NCBI RefSeq assembly: GCF_001426525.1
Contig: NZ_LMEW01000004.1
Span: 126,191 to 190,190 of the forward strand
Reading direction: 5' to 3'
Length of the DNA: 64,000 bases
Origin: Massilia sp. Root133
GTDB taxonomy: Bacteria > Pseudomonadota > Gammaproteobacteria > Burkholderiales > Burkholderiaceae_D
Part shown: piece after piece, positions 55,201 to 63,935 of the stretch
How positions within the stretch are numbered: position 1 is the first letter of the stretch
Layout: every line of letters starts with the position of its first letter
Position numbers and translations under genes: made by a program
The notes under the pieces: generated by a model
The model's database searches: none
What the model saw: the letters and a program-made list of their open reading frames with translations, nothing else
Told to the model about the DNA's origin: nothing

Positions 55201-55315
55201 CGCCGGGCAAATCCGTATCGTCGTCCCCGATCCGCAACGCGTACAGGCGCGTGACGCTGTCGAATCCGGCAAGGGCGGCCAGCGCTTCCAGCGCCTGGGT
55301 CATAGCTTGCTGCAA
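52244..55315 (-). CDS. vgrG: T6SS spike protein VgrG (with C-terminal extension)
   Basis: A 1023-residue VgrG: an N-terminal gp27-like domain (YRESDLAFVERLLAEEGLAWRFE), a gp5-like OB fold (LGRVRIRFHWQ ... GSQFLPRIGQEVVVQFIENDIDRP), a DUF2345 needle region with glycine repeats, and a C-terminal extension of about 95 residues starting at VELKKDEIEFRY that looks like a transthyretin/beta-sandwich effector adapter. The start is TTG at 55315, with GGAGAG six bases away; an ATG at 55303 lacks a ribosome site. It forms an operon with the RelA/SpoT-like effector and its immunity gene. Divergent from the PAAR operon. Confidence 0.93.
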   Translation of the reverse strand: MQQAMTQALEALAALAGFDSVTRLYALRIGDDDTDLPGGELLVEAFVADDAVQGLGVRDVIALSTSAALDPSALLGRPAALEVTLADGTRADFAGAICAAAQLGSNGGLARYRVRIAHWVWRLAHVRNSRVWQDKSVIDIVDDVFSAYAPDARWRWSDDVGPFMDGANPRSYCCQYRESDLAFVERLLAEEGLAWRFEQANDGPRMVLFADSRDASAVTDDPSIDAGGARFHGAHAREKSDSVQALAALRGVGASAVTVLSYDYKSKQAVAANSPSRQSNGSLPWLESFDTPGQYAYADSAQARRYADLQMEAREARSQSWRGRSTLRTLRAGTRLTVIGAPVSALGAAAPFTVLRVTSVGVNNLPTRAQDALAELFGPIPELLEDTMRDDLPEDFGLALAQARVAGYANCFDAVAADVVWRPQLDGSDGRSHPRPTAAGAQSAIVVGADGSDTPRGADELYCDRLGRVRIRFHWQDSGDATCWVRVAQRLAGGGIGSQFLPRIGQEVVVQFIENDIDRPIIVGALYNGQGEGGVPPTPGGEHRDAGTDPFDAAHDHAASGQGNLAGGNSPVWHGASAAVAGHRNAAAQWGVRTKEFGGAGYNQLLFDDTDAQGRVQLRTTHAATELNLGHLIHGADNYRGSLRGQGAELRTDAYGALRAGAGLLVSSYRIEHDASSREPVGDNVAGIALLKQAVKLGETFSEAATTHKTVGLAAHLGATKAGTSALDAKAAPLQAMLNAVAGTVALDGAASGDDKLPHVAAPVIALSAKAGLGVTAADAVQLSNGETVSLMSGQDTQFVTGGAMRMHTGQAIGILAGAVKADEGGVGLQMIAAQDAVDVQAQAGTLDVQARDDVHVVSANAHVDWAAAKRISLSTADGANITIEGGNITVQCPGKIAVHAGRKSFAGGARSNFAMPHLPRVELKKDEIEFRYFTDWGEVIAGRPFKAFLSDGTVRKGTLDADGYARLGDVPLGVTARVEYQRDTNPAKSHVRAELDDDVNAFFAASINRLPTDPDESDGNTA

Positions 55316-55419
55316 GACACACTCTCCAACTCATCCATACTTAACAAACTTAACTTTACGCTAATCACAAGCGCTACGCTATAGCCTGAAAGAAACTGCA
55401 TAACTGTTACAAACCGTGA

Positions 55420-55448
55420 TTAAGAACACCGTTTTGCCCAGCTATAAT
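55420..55448 (+). promoter_or_regulatory. Candidate promoter of the PAAR operon
   Basis: A perfect TATAAT at 55443-55448 has TTAAGA 17 bases upstream (four of six to TTGACA). It lies about 68 bases before the PAAR ATG in an AT-rich 200-bp region between the divergent vgrG and PAAR operons. Confidence 0.4.
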
Positions 55449-55515
55449 GCGGGAAAAATATTGTCTGCATGTAACATTGCATGCTGAACATATGTAACGG
55501 TGACGGAAGAAAAAC

Positions 55516-55779
55516 ATGGCAGGACCATTGATCGTATTGGGTGACAGGACCTCGCACGGCGGCAGCGTGATCGAGGCGTCGACGCTGAGCGATTGCGACG
55601 GCAAGGGCATCGCGCGCGTGGGCGACATGACCGTGTGTCCCCGCCACGGCCGCTCGCCCATCGTCAGCGGCGACACCACGTTCATCGTGGACGGCAAGGC
55701 CGCCGCCCGCCATGGGGACAAGGCCGGCTGCGGCGCCACGCTGATCGCCGGCCAGCAGGCGACGGTCGATCATGTGTAA
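55516..55779 (+). CDS. PAAR-repeat spike tip protein
   Basis: An 87-residue protein with GDRTSHGGSVIEAS, VGDMTVCPRHGR and DGKAAARHGDKAGCGATL, the PAAR repeats that form the sharpened tip on a VgrG trimer and bind one Zn via His and Cys. It has no toxin extension, so it serves as a plain tip. GTGACGGAAGAAAAAC precedes the ATG. It is the first gene of the plus-strand T6SS operon and is three bases before the membrane-anchored thiolase-like gene. Confidence 0.93.
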   Translation: MAGPLIVLGDRTSHGGSVIEASTLSDCDGKGIARVGDMTVCPRHGRSPIVSGDTTFIVDGKAAARHGDKAGCGATLIAGQQATVDHV

Positions 55780-55782
55780 CCC

Positions 55783-57168
55783 GTGCCGCCGCAGCCGGAT
55801 GCGGAGATGGACCTGATGGGCACATGGATCCGCGGCGGCATCCTGACGATGCTGACGTTCGGCGCCTTCTGGGGTGGCGCGATCTTCACCTGGCGCGGCA
55901 CCGACCGCGCGCCCACGACCTCCGACCTGGTCACGTACCTGTTCGCGCTGCCGCTCGCCGTGCTGGCGGGCGTGCTGCTCGTCCGTCGCCTCGCGCGCAC
56001 GGAGCCCGCATCCGCATCCGCTGCCGCTGCCGCTGCCCCGGCGACTCCCGTTCCCGTCGCGGCCGCGCGCCTGCCCGCGCTGGCGCTGGTCGACGCGGCC
56101 GTGCGCCTGCGCCACGGCGACTCGATCGACGAACTGGCCGCCACGATAGCCGCACAACGCGCGCGCCCCGACCCGGACCCGGAACTCGTCGACGACGCCG
56201 GCTATCCCGTGATGACCGTGCGCGTGCCGTCCGCCGCCGACGCCGCGTGGCGGGCCGGCGCCGAGCCGTGGCTCGCCGCACAGGGCCACCCGGACGCCCG
56301 CTTCGGTGAAGCGCACTGGCGCGCCCTCGCACTGGCGAGCAGTGTCGTGGACGAACTTGCCGGCGCCGCGCTGGACGCCGCGGACGGCACGCTGCTGCGC
56401 ATCGCCCCGCTGGCGCCGGCCGACTGGACCGCCGCGCAGCGCACGGCGGCCGGCGCGTGGCTCGCGCACGTGGCAGCGCAGGCGGGATGGGATGCGGACA
56501 AGGTGACCGTCAGTCCCGCGCCGCCTGGCGAACCCGCCGCCGCCGCGAGTGCCCTGTTGTCGGTACTGGCCGGCCAGGCAGTCACCGAGCCGGTGCTGAC
56601 CTTGCTCCTTGCTTTCGATTCGCGCATCGACCAGGCCCGCGTCGACCGGATGGCCGCCGAGGGCACGCTGTTCACGGCGGCCCATCCCCAGGGACTGGTG
56701 CCGGGCGAAGGCGCCGCCGGGCTCCTGCTGGCCCATGCCGCGCACGCGGCGCCGACGCTGCAGGCGGCGAGCACCACGCGCGGCGCATCGGCCGACGCGA
56801 CGCCGCGCGCCGACGCGACCGACCTGCGCCGCCTGGCGGAACGGCTGCTCGCCGAGACGGCCGTCGATGCCTCCGCCGTGTCCGCGCTGTTCGCGGATGC
56901 CGACCACCGCAGCAATCGCGTCCTCGAGGCGATGGCACTGGCCCACGACGATTTGCCGCACCTCGACGCCGGCATCGACGTCAGGACCACCGGTCCGGCC
57001 TGCGGGCAATCCGGTGCCGTGGCCTTCCTGGCCGCGCTCGCACTGGCCCGCCACCAGGCGGTGGAAGCCGCGGGCGCCGTGCTGTGCGTCGCGAACAACG
57101 ATCCGATCCATCGCAGCGTCGCCCTGGTCCGTCCGGCCGGCGCCGCCGCTGCCGCCACAGTCGGATGA
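55783..57168 (+). CDS. T6SS-linked membrane protein with thiolase-like domain
   Basis: A 461-residue protein with two membrane helices near the N-terminus (GGILTMLTFGAFWGGAIF and YLFALPLAVLAGVLL), then a soluble domain. The later part has LVPGEGAAGLLLAHAA and GQSGAVAFLAALALARH, reminiscent of beta-ketoacyl-synthase/thiolase fold segments, but I see no confident catalytic cysteine. It starts with GTG, three bases after the PAAR stop; ATG at 55807 or 55816 is also possible. It overlaps tagF by ATGA. A structural or regulatory role in T6SS assembly is likely from position; the precise function is unknown to me. Confidence 0.75.
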   Translation: MPPQPDAEMDLMGTWIRGGILTMLTFGAFWGGAIFTWRGTDRAPTTSDLVTYLFALPLAVLAGVLLVRRLARTEPASASAAAAAAPATPVPVAAARLPALALVDAAVRLRHGDSIDELAATIAAQRARPDPDPELVDDAGYPVMTVRVPSAADAAWRAGAEPWLAAQGHPDARFGEAHWRALALASSVVDELAGAALDAADGTLLRIAPLAPADWTAAQRTAAGAWLAHVAAQAGWDADKVTVSPAPPGEPAAAASALLSVLAGQAVTEPVLTLLLAFDSRIDQARVDRMAAEGTLFTAAHPQGLVPGEGAAGLLLAHAAHAAPTLQAASTTRGASADATPRADATDLRRLAERLLAETAVDASAVSALFADADHRSNRVLEAMALAHDDLPHLDAGIDVRTTGPACGQSGAVAFLAALALARHQAVEAAGAVLCVANNDPIHRSVALVRPAGAAAAATVG

Positions 57169-58151
57169 GCCGCACGTCCACCCATGTGTCGATCGGCTAT
57201 TTCGGCAAGATCCCCAGCCGCGGCGACTTCGTCAAGGGTTCCGACAACCCGGCGCTCGTCAAGCTGCTGGACGACTGGCTCGCGCGCGCCATGGACCTCA
57301 TGATGGCCGACCCGCAGTGGAAGTCGCGCTACGACGCGGTCGCCCCGCTGCACTTCGTCATCGCGGGTCCGCGCCGCCGGCACGCGATCGCCGGCCATAT
57401 CGTAGCCAGCAGCGACGCATCCGGACGGCGCTTCCCGTTCCTCATGACGGGCATGCTCGACGTGGCCGAACCGGATGCGTTCGTCCCATCGGCACCGCAG
57501 ATGCTGGGTGTCCTGTGGAACCGCCTGGAAGCGCTCAGCAAGGGACTGGTGGCGGCCCCCGACGCCGACGCGCTGCTGCACGCGGCCGCCGGCCAGGTCG
57601 TCGAACTCGACCTGCGCTCGCACGCCCACGCGCCGGCGTTCGCCGACTTCATCGAACTGCAGTCCCTCGACACGCTGCAGGCGCTGCTGGCGCAGGCCGG
57701 CTACGCCGGATCGGTGCGCCGGGTGCTGCTGGGGCTCGGCCTGCTGCTGCAACCGGTCCTGGCCAGCAGCACGAGCCGGCTGGAGAAAAGCCTGGTGCTG
57801 CCGCTGCCGGCCGATCCGCTGTACCGCGGCCTCGTCGGCGCCTACTGGATGCATGCGATCGCCCCGTTCCTCGCACGCGCCGATTTCGAGCTCGCCCTGT
57901 TCGTCACGCGCCTCGGCGCGCAGCCGCGCCTCGTGCTCGGCTTCGGCGGGGCGTCGGCGCACACGCTGCAGGCGGTCATGGATCCACAGGCAGCCAGCGA
58001 GCGCCACATCGCCTTCGACGACCTGAACTGGGTCGAAGACCAGGTGGACTCCGACTATGCGGTCGCCAAGCTGTCCCGGCACCTGAGGCGGCCCGACGTC
58101 TCGCTCAAGTCCGCGCTGGAGGCGTTGGGCGCGGCATTCATCGGCACCTGA
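57165..58151 (+). CDS. tagF: T6SS accessory protein TagF (ImpM family)
   Basis: A 328-residue protein of the TagF/ImpM family. The opening VSIGYFGKIPSRGDFVKG is the hallmark of the family, with RRFPFLMTGMLDV further on. TagF blocks T6SS assembly by binding Fha in the threonine-phosphorylation pathway, or otherwise acts post-translationally; here it sits between the thiolase-like gene (four-base overlap) and vgrG2. Usual TagF is about 220-320 residues. Having tagF in an effector island rather than the core cluster is notable. Confidence 0.92.
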   Translation: MSRTSTHVSIGYFGKIPSRGDFVKGSDNPALVKLLDDWLARAMDLMMADPQWKSRYDAVAPLHFVIAGPRRRHAIAGHIVASSDASGRRFPFLMTGMLDVAEPDAFVPSAPQMLGVLWNRLEALSKGLVAAPDADALLHAAAGQVVELDLRSHAHAPAFADFIELQSLDTLQALLAQAGYAGSVRRVLLGLGLLLQPVLASSTSRLEKSLVLPLPADPLYRGLVGAYWMHAIAPFLARADFELALFVTRLGAQPRLVLGFGGASAHTLQAVMDPQAASERHIAFDDLNWVEDQVDSDYAVAKLSRHLRRPDVSLKSALEALGAAFIGT

Positions 58152-58177
58152 ACCATGCGACTTCGAGAACCCCGCGT

Positions 58178-61100
58178 ATGCTGACATCCTCTCTTCCTCT
58201 GACGGTCCAGGCGATCCAGGCACTCGTCGCGCGCTTCACCCAGTCGAGCCGCGCGCTGCGCCTGCATACGCCGCTGGGTGATGACGTCCTGCTGGCCGAA
58301 TCGCTGCACGGCGAGGAAGCCATCGCGACGGGTTACCGGCTGCGCGTCTCGGCCCTGTCGACGGATGCGAGGCTGGCGCTCAAGTCGCTGTTGGGCCAGC
58401 CCGTGCTGCTCGAGCTGCTGGCCGGCCCGTTCCAGGGCGTGCGTCCGTTCCACGGCCACGTGACGGCGGCCGAGATGACGGGGGCGAACGGCGGCCTGGC
58501 CAGGTACACGCTGACGATCGAACCCTGGACGGCGTTCCTCGCACTGGGCCGCGACAGCCGCGTGTTCCAGGACAAGACGATCGTCGACATCATCGACACC
58601 GTGTTTTCCGCATACGACGGCAAGGGCAGGCTGGCGCCGGCCTGGCGCTTCCAGGTCGACCACTCGCTCTACCCGCGGCGCAGCCTGACGACGCAATACC
58701 AGGAAAGCGATCTCGCGTTCGTGCGGCGCCTGATGAGCGAGGAAGGCCTGTTTGCCTTTTTCGAGCACGAGGGCGATCCGGACGGCGCGACGCTGGGCGC
58801 ACACACGCTCGTCATCGCCGACAGCAACGACGCGTTCAAGCCGAACACGCAGGCGCTCGTGCGCTTTACGCAATCCGGCGCCGTGATGCGCGAGGACAGT
58901 ATCGACCGCTGGCGCACCGAGGCGCGTCTCGCGACGAACGCCGTCGAACTGCGCAGCTGGGACTATCGCGCGCGCCAAGTGCGGGCCGTCGGCGCGGCCG
59001 GGCAGGATCCGGTCGAACTGGCCAGCCGCGACATCCCCGGCGTGTACGCATACACGAGCCGCGAGCACGGTGCGCGTATCGCCGAGCGCCAGCTGCAGGC
59101 ACTGGAAGCGGGCAAGGTCGTCCACGTGGGCGCGGGCACCGTGCGCACCTTCACGCCGGGGACGACGTTCACCCTCGCGGACCATGCCTGGGACAGCGCG
59201 GCCGATGCGTTCCTGCTCGTGCGCGTGCGCCACCTCGCGCACAACAACCTGGATGCCGATACCGCATCGACGCTGGCCCGTCACCTGGGCCACGATCCGG
59301 TCGCGGCGCTCAACGACGAGATCCTGTCGGCGAGCATGCATGCGCGCGGCAAGCGCGTTGCGGAACGCCCCGTGTACCGCAACAGCTTCGACGCGATCCC
59401 CGCCGCGACGCCGTACCGCGACAGCCAGGTGGACGGCCACGGCCGCCTGCTGCATCCGCGCCCGACGGTGCAGGGCCAGCAGACGGCGATCGTGGTGGGC
59501 CCGCCCGGCACGGCGATCCACACGGACCGCGACCACCGCATCAAGGTACAGTTCCACTGGCAGCGCGGCGCGGCGAGCCACAGCCGCCTCGATCATCCCG
59601 ACGCGGAGGGCCACACGGGCGCGCCTGCCGACGACCGCGCCGGCACCTGGGTGCGCGTGGCGACGCCGCTCGCACCGGTCGCCGGCGCCAACTGGGGCAG
59701 CCACGCCCTGCCCCGCGTCGGCCAGGAAGTGCTGATCGATTTCCTGGACGGGAACATCGACCGGCCGGTCGTCATCGGCGCCGTCTACAACGGTGCGGGC
59801 GCCGGCGACGCCCAGCACAACACGGTGGTCGGCGGCCCGGGTGCGGCGACCGGCAACGCGGGCGCGTGGTTTCCCGGCGCCGCGGGCGCACACGCCCATG
59901 CGGCGGTGCTGTCCGGCCTGAAAAGCCAGGCCATGCAGGCCAGCGGCAACGGTGCCGGCGCGTACAGCCAGCTCGTGTTCGACGACACACCGGGGCAGGC
60001 GCGCGTGGCGCTGCAGCGGCATGCGAAGGCCCATCGGGGGACGACGGAGCTGAATCTCGGGCATCTGGTGCATCAGACGGATAACCAGCGACTGGGGGCC
60101 GTGGGGCTGGGGGCGGAGCTGAAGACGGAACACGGCGCGACAATTCGCGCCGGGCGCGGCTTGCTGGTCGCGACGGAGCGCTCATCCGCTGAAGGAAGCG
60201 CGCTCGAATCCGGACCGGCCGCAGCACAGATCGAACAGAGCCGTACACTCCAACACGGACTGGCCGAGACCGCCGGCAAGCACAACGCCAGAATGGCCGG
60301 GGAAACGTCGTCCGACAAATTGCCGGCGATCGATGCGCTCGCCAAGGCCGCAGCGACGCTGACCACGCCATCGATCGACGGCGCCGTGACCGCGTACGGC
60401 CAACCGCAACTGCAACTCTACGCACCCGCCGGTATCGCAGCGGCCACGCCGGCATCGACCGTCATTGCTTCAGGCACGACAACCAGCATCACGGCGGGAC
60501 AGGATATCGGCTTTGCCTCGCAAGGCAACATCATTCACTCGGTAAAGGCCGGGGTCAGCCTGTTCACGTACGGTAAGGCGACGGGCAACAGCAAACCGAG
60601 TCAGGAAACCGGCATCCGCATGCATGCGGCCAGCGGCAAAGTCAGCACGCAAAGCCAGAGTGGCCAGACGCGGCTGACGGCCGACAAGATGATCACGGTG
60701 GCGAGCATCGCGAAGAGCGTCAACGTCGCAGCCAAGGATCATGTGCTGTTGACGGCGCAGGGTGCATATATCCGGCTTTCAGGCGGGGACATCGAACTGC
60801 ATGGCCCCGGGACAATCGCCTTCAAGGCAAGCATGAAAGAATTCACTGGACCACAGAGCGCTACCCCCTCGCTTCCATACATGCCGCACCCGGCGAATAT
60901 CGAGAATTATCTTGAGCTGAATTACAGGTGGGATGACATGCAACCGATGGTCGGCGCGCCTTACACGGTTGTTTTCGATAACGGCGTCACCAGGCGAGGA
61001 AAGCTGGACCAGAATGGATTCGCTCATCTGGACAACGTACCGGCGATTGGCGCCACCGTGATGTTCGGAGAGGACGAACGCGACGCCAGGCCGCGCCGCC

Positions 61101-61393
61101 CCTGGAAGCCAAACGCGCTGCATGGCACTAGGCCATCGAGCGCCGAGCACGCAGAAGAATTGTTGGAACAATATTTCGCGCAAGAAGACGCCCACCTTAA
61201 ACAGAACTACTTTCCGGATGAAATCGAGACCATGGTCGTCGGCAGTGATCACGACTATGAATTCCATTACGACGACTACCTTTACGAAGGCGAAGATACT
61301 GCGGATTCCCGTCAATTGGTCCGCACCTATCGCGAGTTGCACGACGACGAACACGGAGATGACGCCCGGGACGGCGAGGAGGCACAAACATGA
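58178..61393 (+). CDS. vgrG: T6SS spike protein VgrG (second copy, with acidic extension)
   Basis: A 1071-residue VgrG: gp27-like domain (YQESDLAFVRRLMSEEGLFAFFE), gp5-like OB fold with DHRIKVQFHWQ and SHALPRVGQEVLIDFLDGNIDRPV, DUF2345 region and a C-terminal extension. The extension (from LNYRWDDMQPMVGAPY) shares the pattern F-x-D-x-G-x-x-R-x-G-x-L-D with that of the first VgrG, and then goes on with a very acidic tail (YHYDDYLYEGEDTAD...). The ATG is chosen because GAGAA lies eight bases upstream. It overlaps the effector start by ATGA, so the extension is probably the docking site for its effector. Confidence 0.93.
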   Translation: MLTSSLPLTVQAIQALVARFTQSSRALRLHTPLGDDVLLAESLHGEEAIATGYRLRVSALSTDARLALKSLLGQPVLLELLAGPFQGVRPFHGHVTAAEMTGANGGLARYTLTIEPWTAFLALGRDSRVFQDKTIVDIIDTVFSAYDGKGRLAPAWRFQVDHSLYPRRSLTTQYQESDLAFVRRLMSEEGLFAFFEHEGDPDGATLGAHTLVIADSNDAFKPNTQALVRFTQSGAVMREDSIDRWRTEARLATNAVELRSWDYRARQVRAVGAAGQDPVELASRDIPGVYAYTSREHGARIAERQLQALEAGKVVHVGAGTVRTFTPGTTFTLADHAWDSAADAFLLVRVRHLAHNNLDADTASTLARHLGHDPVAALNDEILSASMHARGKRVAERPVYRNSFDAIPAATPYRDSQVDGHGRLLHPRPTVQGQQTAIVVGPPGTAIHTDRDHRIKVQFHWQRGAASHSRLDHPDAEGHTGAPADDRAGTWVRVATPLAPVAGANWGSHALPRVGQEVLIDFLDGNIDRPVVIGAVYNGAGAGDAQHNTVVGGPGAATGNAGAWFPGAAGAHAHAAVLSGLKSQAMQASGNGAGAYSQLVFDDTPGQARVALQRHAKAHRGTTELNLGHLVHQTDNQRLGAVGLGAELKTEHGATIRAGRGLLVATERSSAEGSALESGPAAAQIEQSRTLQHGLAETAGKHNARMAGETSSDKLPAIDALAKAAATLTTPSIDGAVTAYGQPQLQLYAPAGIAAATPASTVIASGTTTSITAGQDIGFASQGNIIHSVKAGVSLFTYGKATGNSKPSQETGIRMHAASGKVSTQSQSGQTRLTADKMITVASIAKSVNVAAKDHVLLTAQGAYIRLSGGDIELHGPGTIAFKASMKEFTGPQSATPSLPYMPHPANIENYLELNYRWDDMQPMVGAPYTVVFDNGVTRRGKLDQNGFAHLDNVPAIGATVMFGEDERDARPRRPWKPNALHGTRPSSAEHAEELLEQYFAQEDAHLKQNYFPDEIETMVVGSDHDYEFHYDDYLYEGEDTADSRQLVRTYRELHDDEHGDDARDGEEAQT

Positions 61394-62862
61394 GTGCCGT
61401 TAGCGTGTCGTCCCGCGCCATCAAGGATGTCGACGATGGTGTCGGTACATGGCTGGCCGATCTCGTGACGGGCGCGGGCTCATCGCCCTCCCACATCATC
61501 GTCACTGGTATCCTGGGGGTCGTCCCCGGAGTAGGCCAGGCCATGGACGCGCGCGACCTCGTGCTGGGTGTCATCGCGGTCGCGAAGACGCCCGGCGCAG
61601 TCGGTGTGTGGATCGAACTGGTGATTACGCTGATTGGTTGCATCCCGGCCGCAGGCGACGCGTTGAAAGTCGGGTTCAAACTGATGCGAAAAGGCGTGCC
61701 TTTCGGCCGCGTGCTGGAAGCCGTATCGCCGAAACTGCGTGGCAACGTCGAACAGTTCATGAGTAAAATTGATTGGACAGGATTGGCGGCGCAATCCAAG
61801 ACCTTGTTCGGAAGGAGCATCGACGCGTTCGTCGACGGTCTCGATTGCTGGGTCGTCAAAGCGGTCGCTGGTCGCGCGGAGGTGGCCCAGATTACACAGG
61901 AACTGCGCGCGCTCGAGCGCCGCGGCCCCGCAATGATCGACGAGGCCTTCGGCGAACTTCGGCAGGTGCATCAGAAGATGCTGGGACATGAACTGCCGAA
62001 GAATACCGCGACGGTCACCCCCACGCGACCGGCCGTATCGGCAAACACCGCCGTCCGGACGTCCGAACAGGAGCTCGAGGCCGTTCGGCGCGAACGCAAG
62101 CTGGCGCAAAAAAGGGCCGCTCAGGAAAAGGGCGAAAAATTATCGCCCAACTCGACCCATACCAGCACAAAGAAAAAAGCCAAAACGAAAGAGAAGCCCT
62201 GGATAAGCGGCATTCCTGCCGAGCATATCACCGATTATTACGTGCGTCGGAAACATACGCATTATCGCAAGGCGAATCACGACGGACGGCTCATCGAGGA
62301 GTACAGCAAGGGACACAACGGGCTCGATCATTTATGGCGCAACATGACGACCGGGCGGCCCTTCGTCGTGGGCGAAACCAAGTCGAGCATATTCGATTCG
62401 TTCAAATTGATGGCTGCATTGCCTGCACACCTGCAGCAGGCTTTCGACGCTCTGCGCGCGGACGAAGCGGCGAATCCGGCCAGGAACGGGCAACCGAACA
62501 TCTTCGAGAACGCTGATCGCGACCAGTACTCGAATCGTCGGGTGCCGGTCGGTAGCGATGAAACTACCGATGCCGAGCTCCGAAAAGGGCTCGCCAAACC
62601 CAACGAGAGGACCAGCCTAGCTACGCAGATGAGCCACCTCTGGATCCGTAGAAGCCTCGAAGAGGACAAACATCTGACACTCGAGGGCAAGCGCCTCATA
62701 CGACTCATTCGCGATTGGGAGGATGGCGACATTGACTGTCCCTACAACCGGTGGATCTCGCTGGTGACCGGGCGGCAGTTGACGACCCATAGAAAATCGG
62801 GTGGCAAGACTCACCAGGTGCAAACCATGTTGAACCTTCCGGACAATATCTTGAACCGCTAA
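61390..62862 (+). CDS. T6SS DNase effector, PoNe-like (PD-(D/E)xK)
   Basis: A 490-residue effector. The N-terminus (about residues 25-105) holds a hydrophobic region with VPGVGQAMDARDLVLGVIAVAKTP and ELVITLIGCIPAAGDALK, a pre-toxin element seen in PAAR/VgrG cargo. A Lys-rich linker (residues about 225-275) follows. The C-terminal region has HNGLDHLWRN and VVGETKSS, giving the D...E-x-K of a PD-(D/E)xK nuclease. The next gene is a DUF1911 protein, the partner (PoNi) of PoNe DNases, which strongly supports PoNe. The gene overlaps the vgrG stop (ATGA) and ends 62 bases before the immunity gene. Confidence 0.82.
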   Translation: MSAVSVSSRAIKDVDDGVGTWLADLVTGAGSSPSHIIVTGILGVVPGVGQAMDARDLVLGVIAVAKTPGAVGVWIELVITLIGCIPAAGDALKVGFKLMRKGVPFGRVLEAVSPKLRGNVEQFMSKIDWTGLAAQSKTLFGRSIDAFVDGLDCWVVKAVAGRAEVAQITQELRALERRGPAMIDEAFGELRQVHQKMLGHELPKNTATVTPTRPAVSANTAVRTSEQELEAVRRERKLAQKRAAQEKGEKLSPNSTHTSTKKKAKTKEKPWISGIPAEHITDYYVRRKHTHYRKANHDGRLIEEYSKGHNGLDHLWRNMTTGRPFVVGETKSSIFDSFKLMAALPAHLQQAFDALRADEAANPARNGQPNIFENADRDQYSNRRVPVGSDETTDAELRKGLAKPNERTSLATQMSHLWIRRSLEEDKHLTLEGKRLIRLIRDWEDGDIDCPYNRWISLVTGRQLTTHRKSGGKTHQVQTMLNLPDNILNR

Positions 62863-62924
62863 AACCGGCTGCCGTGGCGACCCGGTAACGTATGCGATCG
62901 TTGAAAACAATCTGCGAGAAACCC

Positions 62925-63935
62925 ATGATTCATATCCTAGCGAAGTCCGAATTCAAACAATCAAGACGAGAGCCTTTACTCGACTATGACGCCTACAACG
63001 ATGAAGCAGAAGACATCGCCAGGCGCATTCCCAACGCCCAAAAGAAGCTGAACGATGCAGAGTGGCTCTCGGGCAAAGACGAGGCCGCGCTGGTACGTCT
63101 TACCCAGGCACGCTGCGATTACGCGCTCGACCTGCTGACGATCAGCTACTCGGCTGGGGCGAACATCGTGGAGTTGGAGAAATTTTTCCCATACATCGTC
63201 GACTATTTTGACGAGTACGCCTTATATACCCAGGCATTCAATCGAACCGACGAGGGAGCGAGAATTAATTCGCCGGCCGTTCATCTGCAGGATGTCGAAT
63301 TCCAGATTGCTAACCGCTTGCTCTGCTTCTCGCTCTTGCTTGGACAAACGAAACTGATCCCCCGGATCATGGCAATACTTGATTACAACAACCCGGTGCG
63401 CGACGGTCTGCTCGAACGGATTGCGTCGCTTTACATCCGACGCCCGTATCCTTTGCCCAATGAATGCACACGCCATTTACCCTACTACACGGCGTTGGCG
63501 ATCTTCGAGGCAAGACCATCCGACCGCCCGGGACTGATCAAGGAGTACCTGTTGGGCTGGTACGAAGCGAGCCGTCGCGAACCTTATTACGACGCTCACA
63601 CCAACGGCTCGTCTTTCATGGGCTATTGGGCCTGGGAAGCCGCAGCAATCACGATTGCTTTGGATGTCGACGATCGACCGTATCGGGACCTGCCGTTCTA
63701 TCCACGCGACCTGGTTGATCATGTCAGGAACTCGACCGCAGCAAGCTCGACAGTAGCGCCGAACGAATTGGCTGCAGAAATTCGCGCGAAAGCGGGCGAA
63801 GCATGCCCCGTCGGAGGACACTGGCAATCGATCGGTGTACCCGTCCACCAGGCGGTCTATGCAGAGGGTGCACCGATGCAGGATCTGAAGTCACCCTATG
63901 GATTGACGGTCTGGCGCTTTGTCGGTGCAGCGTAG
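62925..63935 (+). CDS. PoNi-like immunity protein (DUF1910/DUF1911)
   Basis: A 336-residue mostly helical cytoplasmic protein. The C-terminal GYWAWEAAAITIALDVDD and LPFYPRDLVDHVR fit the DUF1911 (PoNi C-terminal) domain; the earlier part with RREPLLDYDAYNDEAEDIAR suits DUF1910. PoNi proteins neutralise PoNe DNases by direct binding. The start is uncertain: ATG at 62925 is favoured because a GAGA lies seven bases upstream, but an in-frame ATG at 62892 would add 11 residues. It is the last complete gene of the window. Confidence 0.85.
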   Translation: MIHILAKSEFKQSRREPLLDYDAYNDEAEDIARRIPNAQKKLNDAEWLSGKDEAALVRLTQARCDYALDLLTISYSAGANIVELEKFFPYIVDYFDEYALYTQAFNRTDEGARINSPAVHLQDVEFQIANRLLCFSLLLGQTKLIPRIMAILDYNNPVRDGLLERIASLYIRRPYPLPNECTRHLPYYTALAIFEARPSDRPGLIKEYLLGWYEASRREPYYDAHTNGSSFMGYWAWEAAAITIALDVDDRPYRDLPFYPRDLVDHVRNSTAASSTVAPNELAAEIRAKAGEACPVGGHWQSIGVPVHQAVYAEGAPMQDLKSPYGLTVWRFVGAA

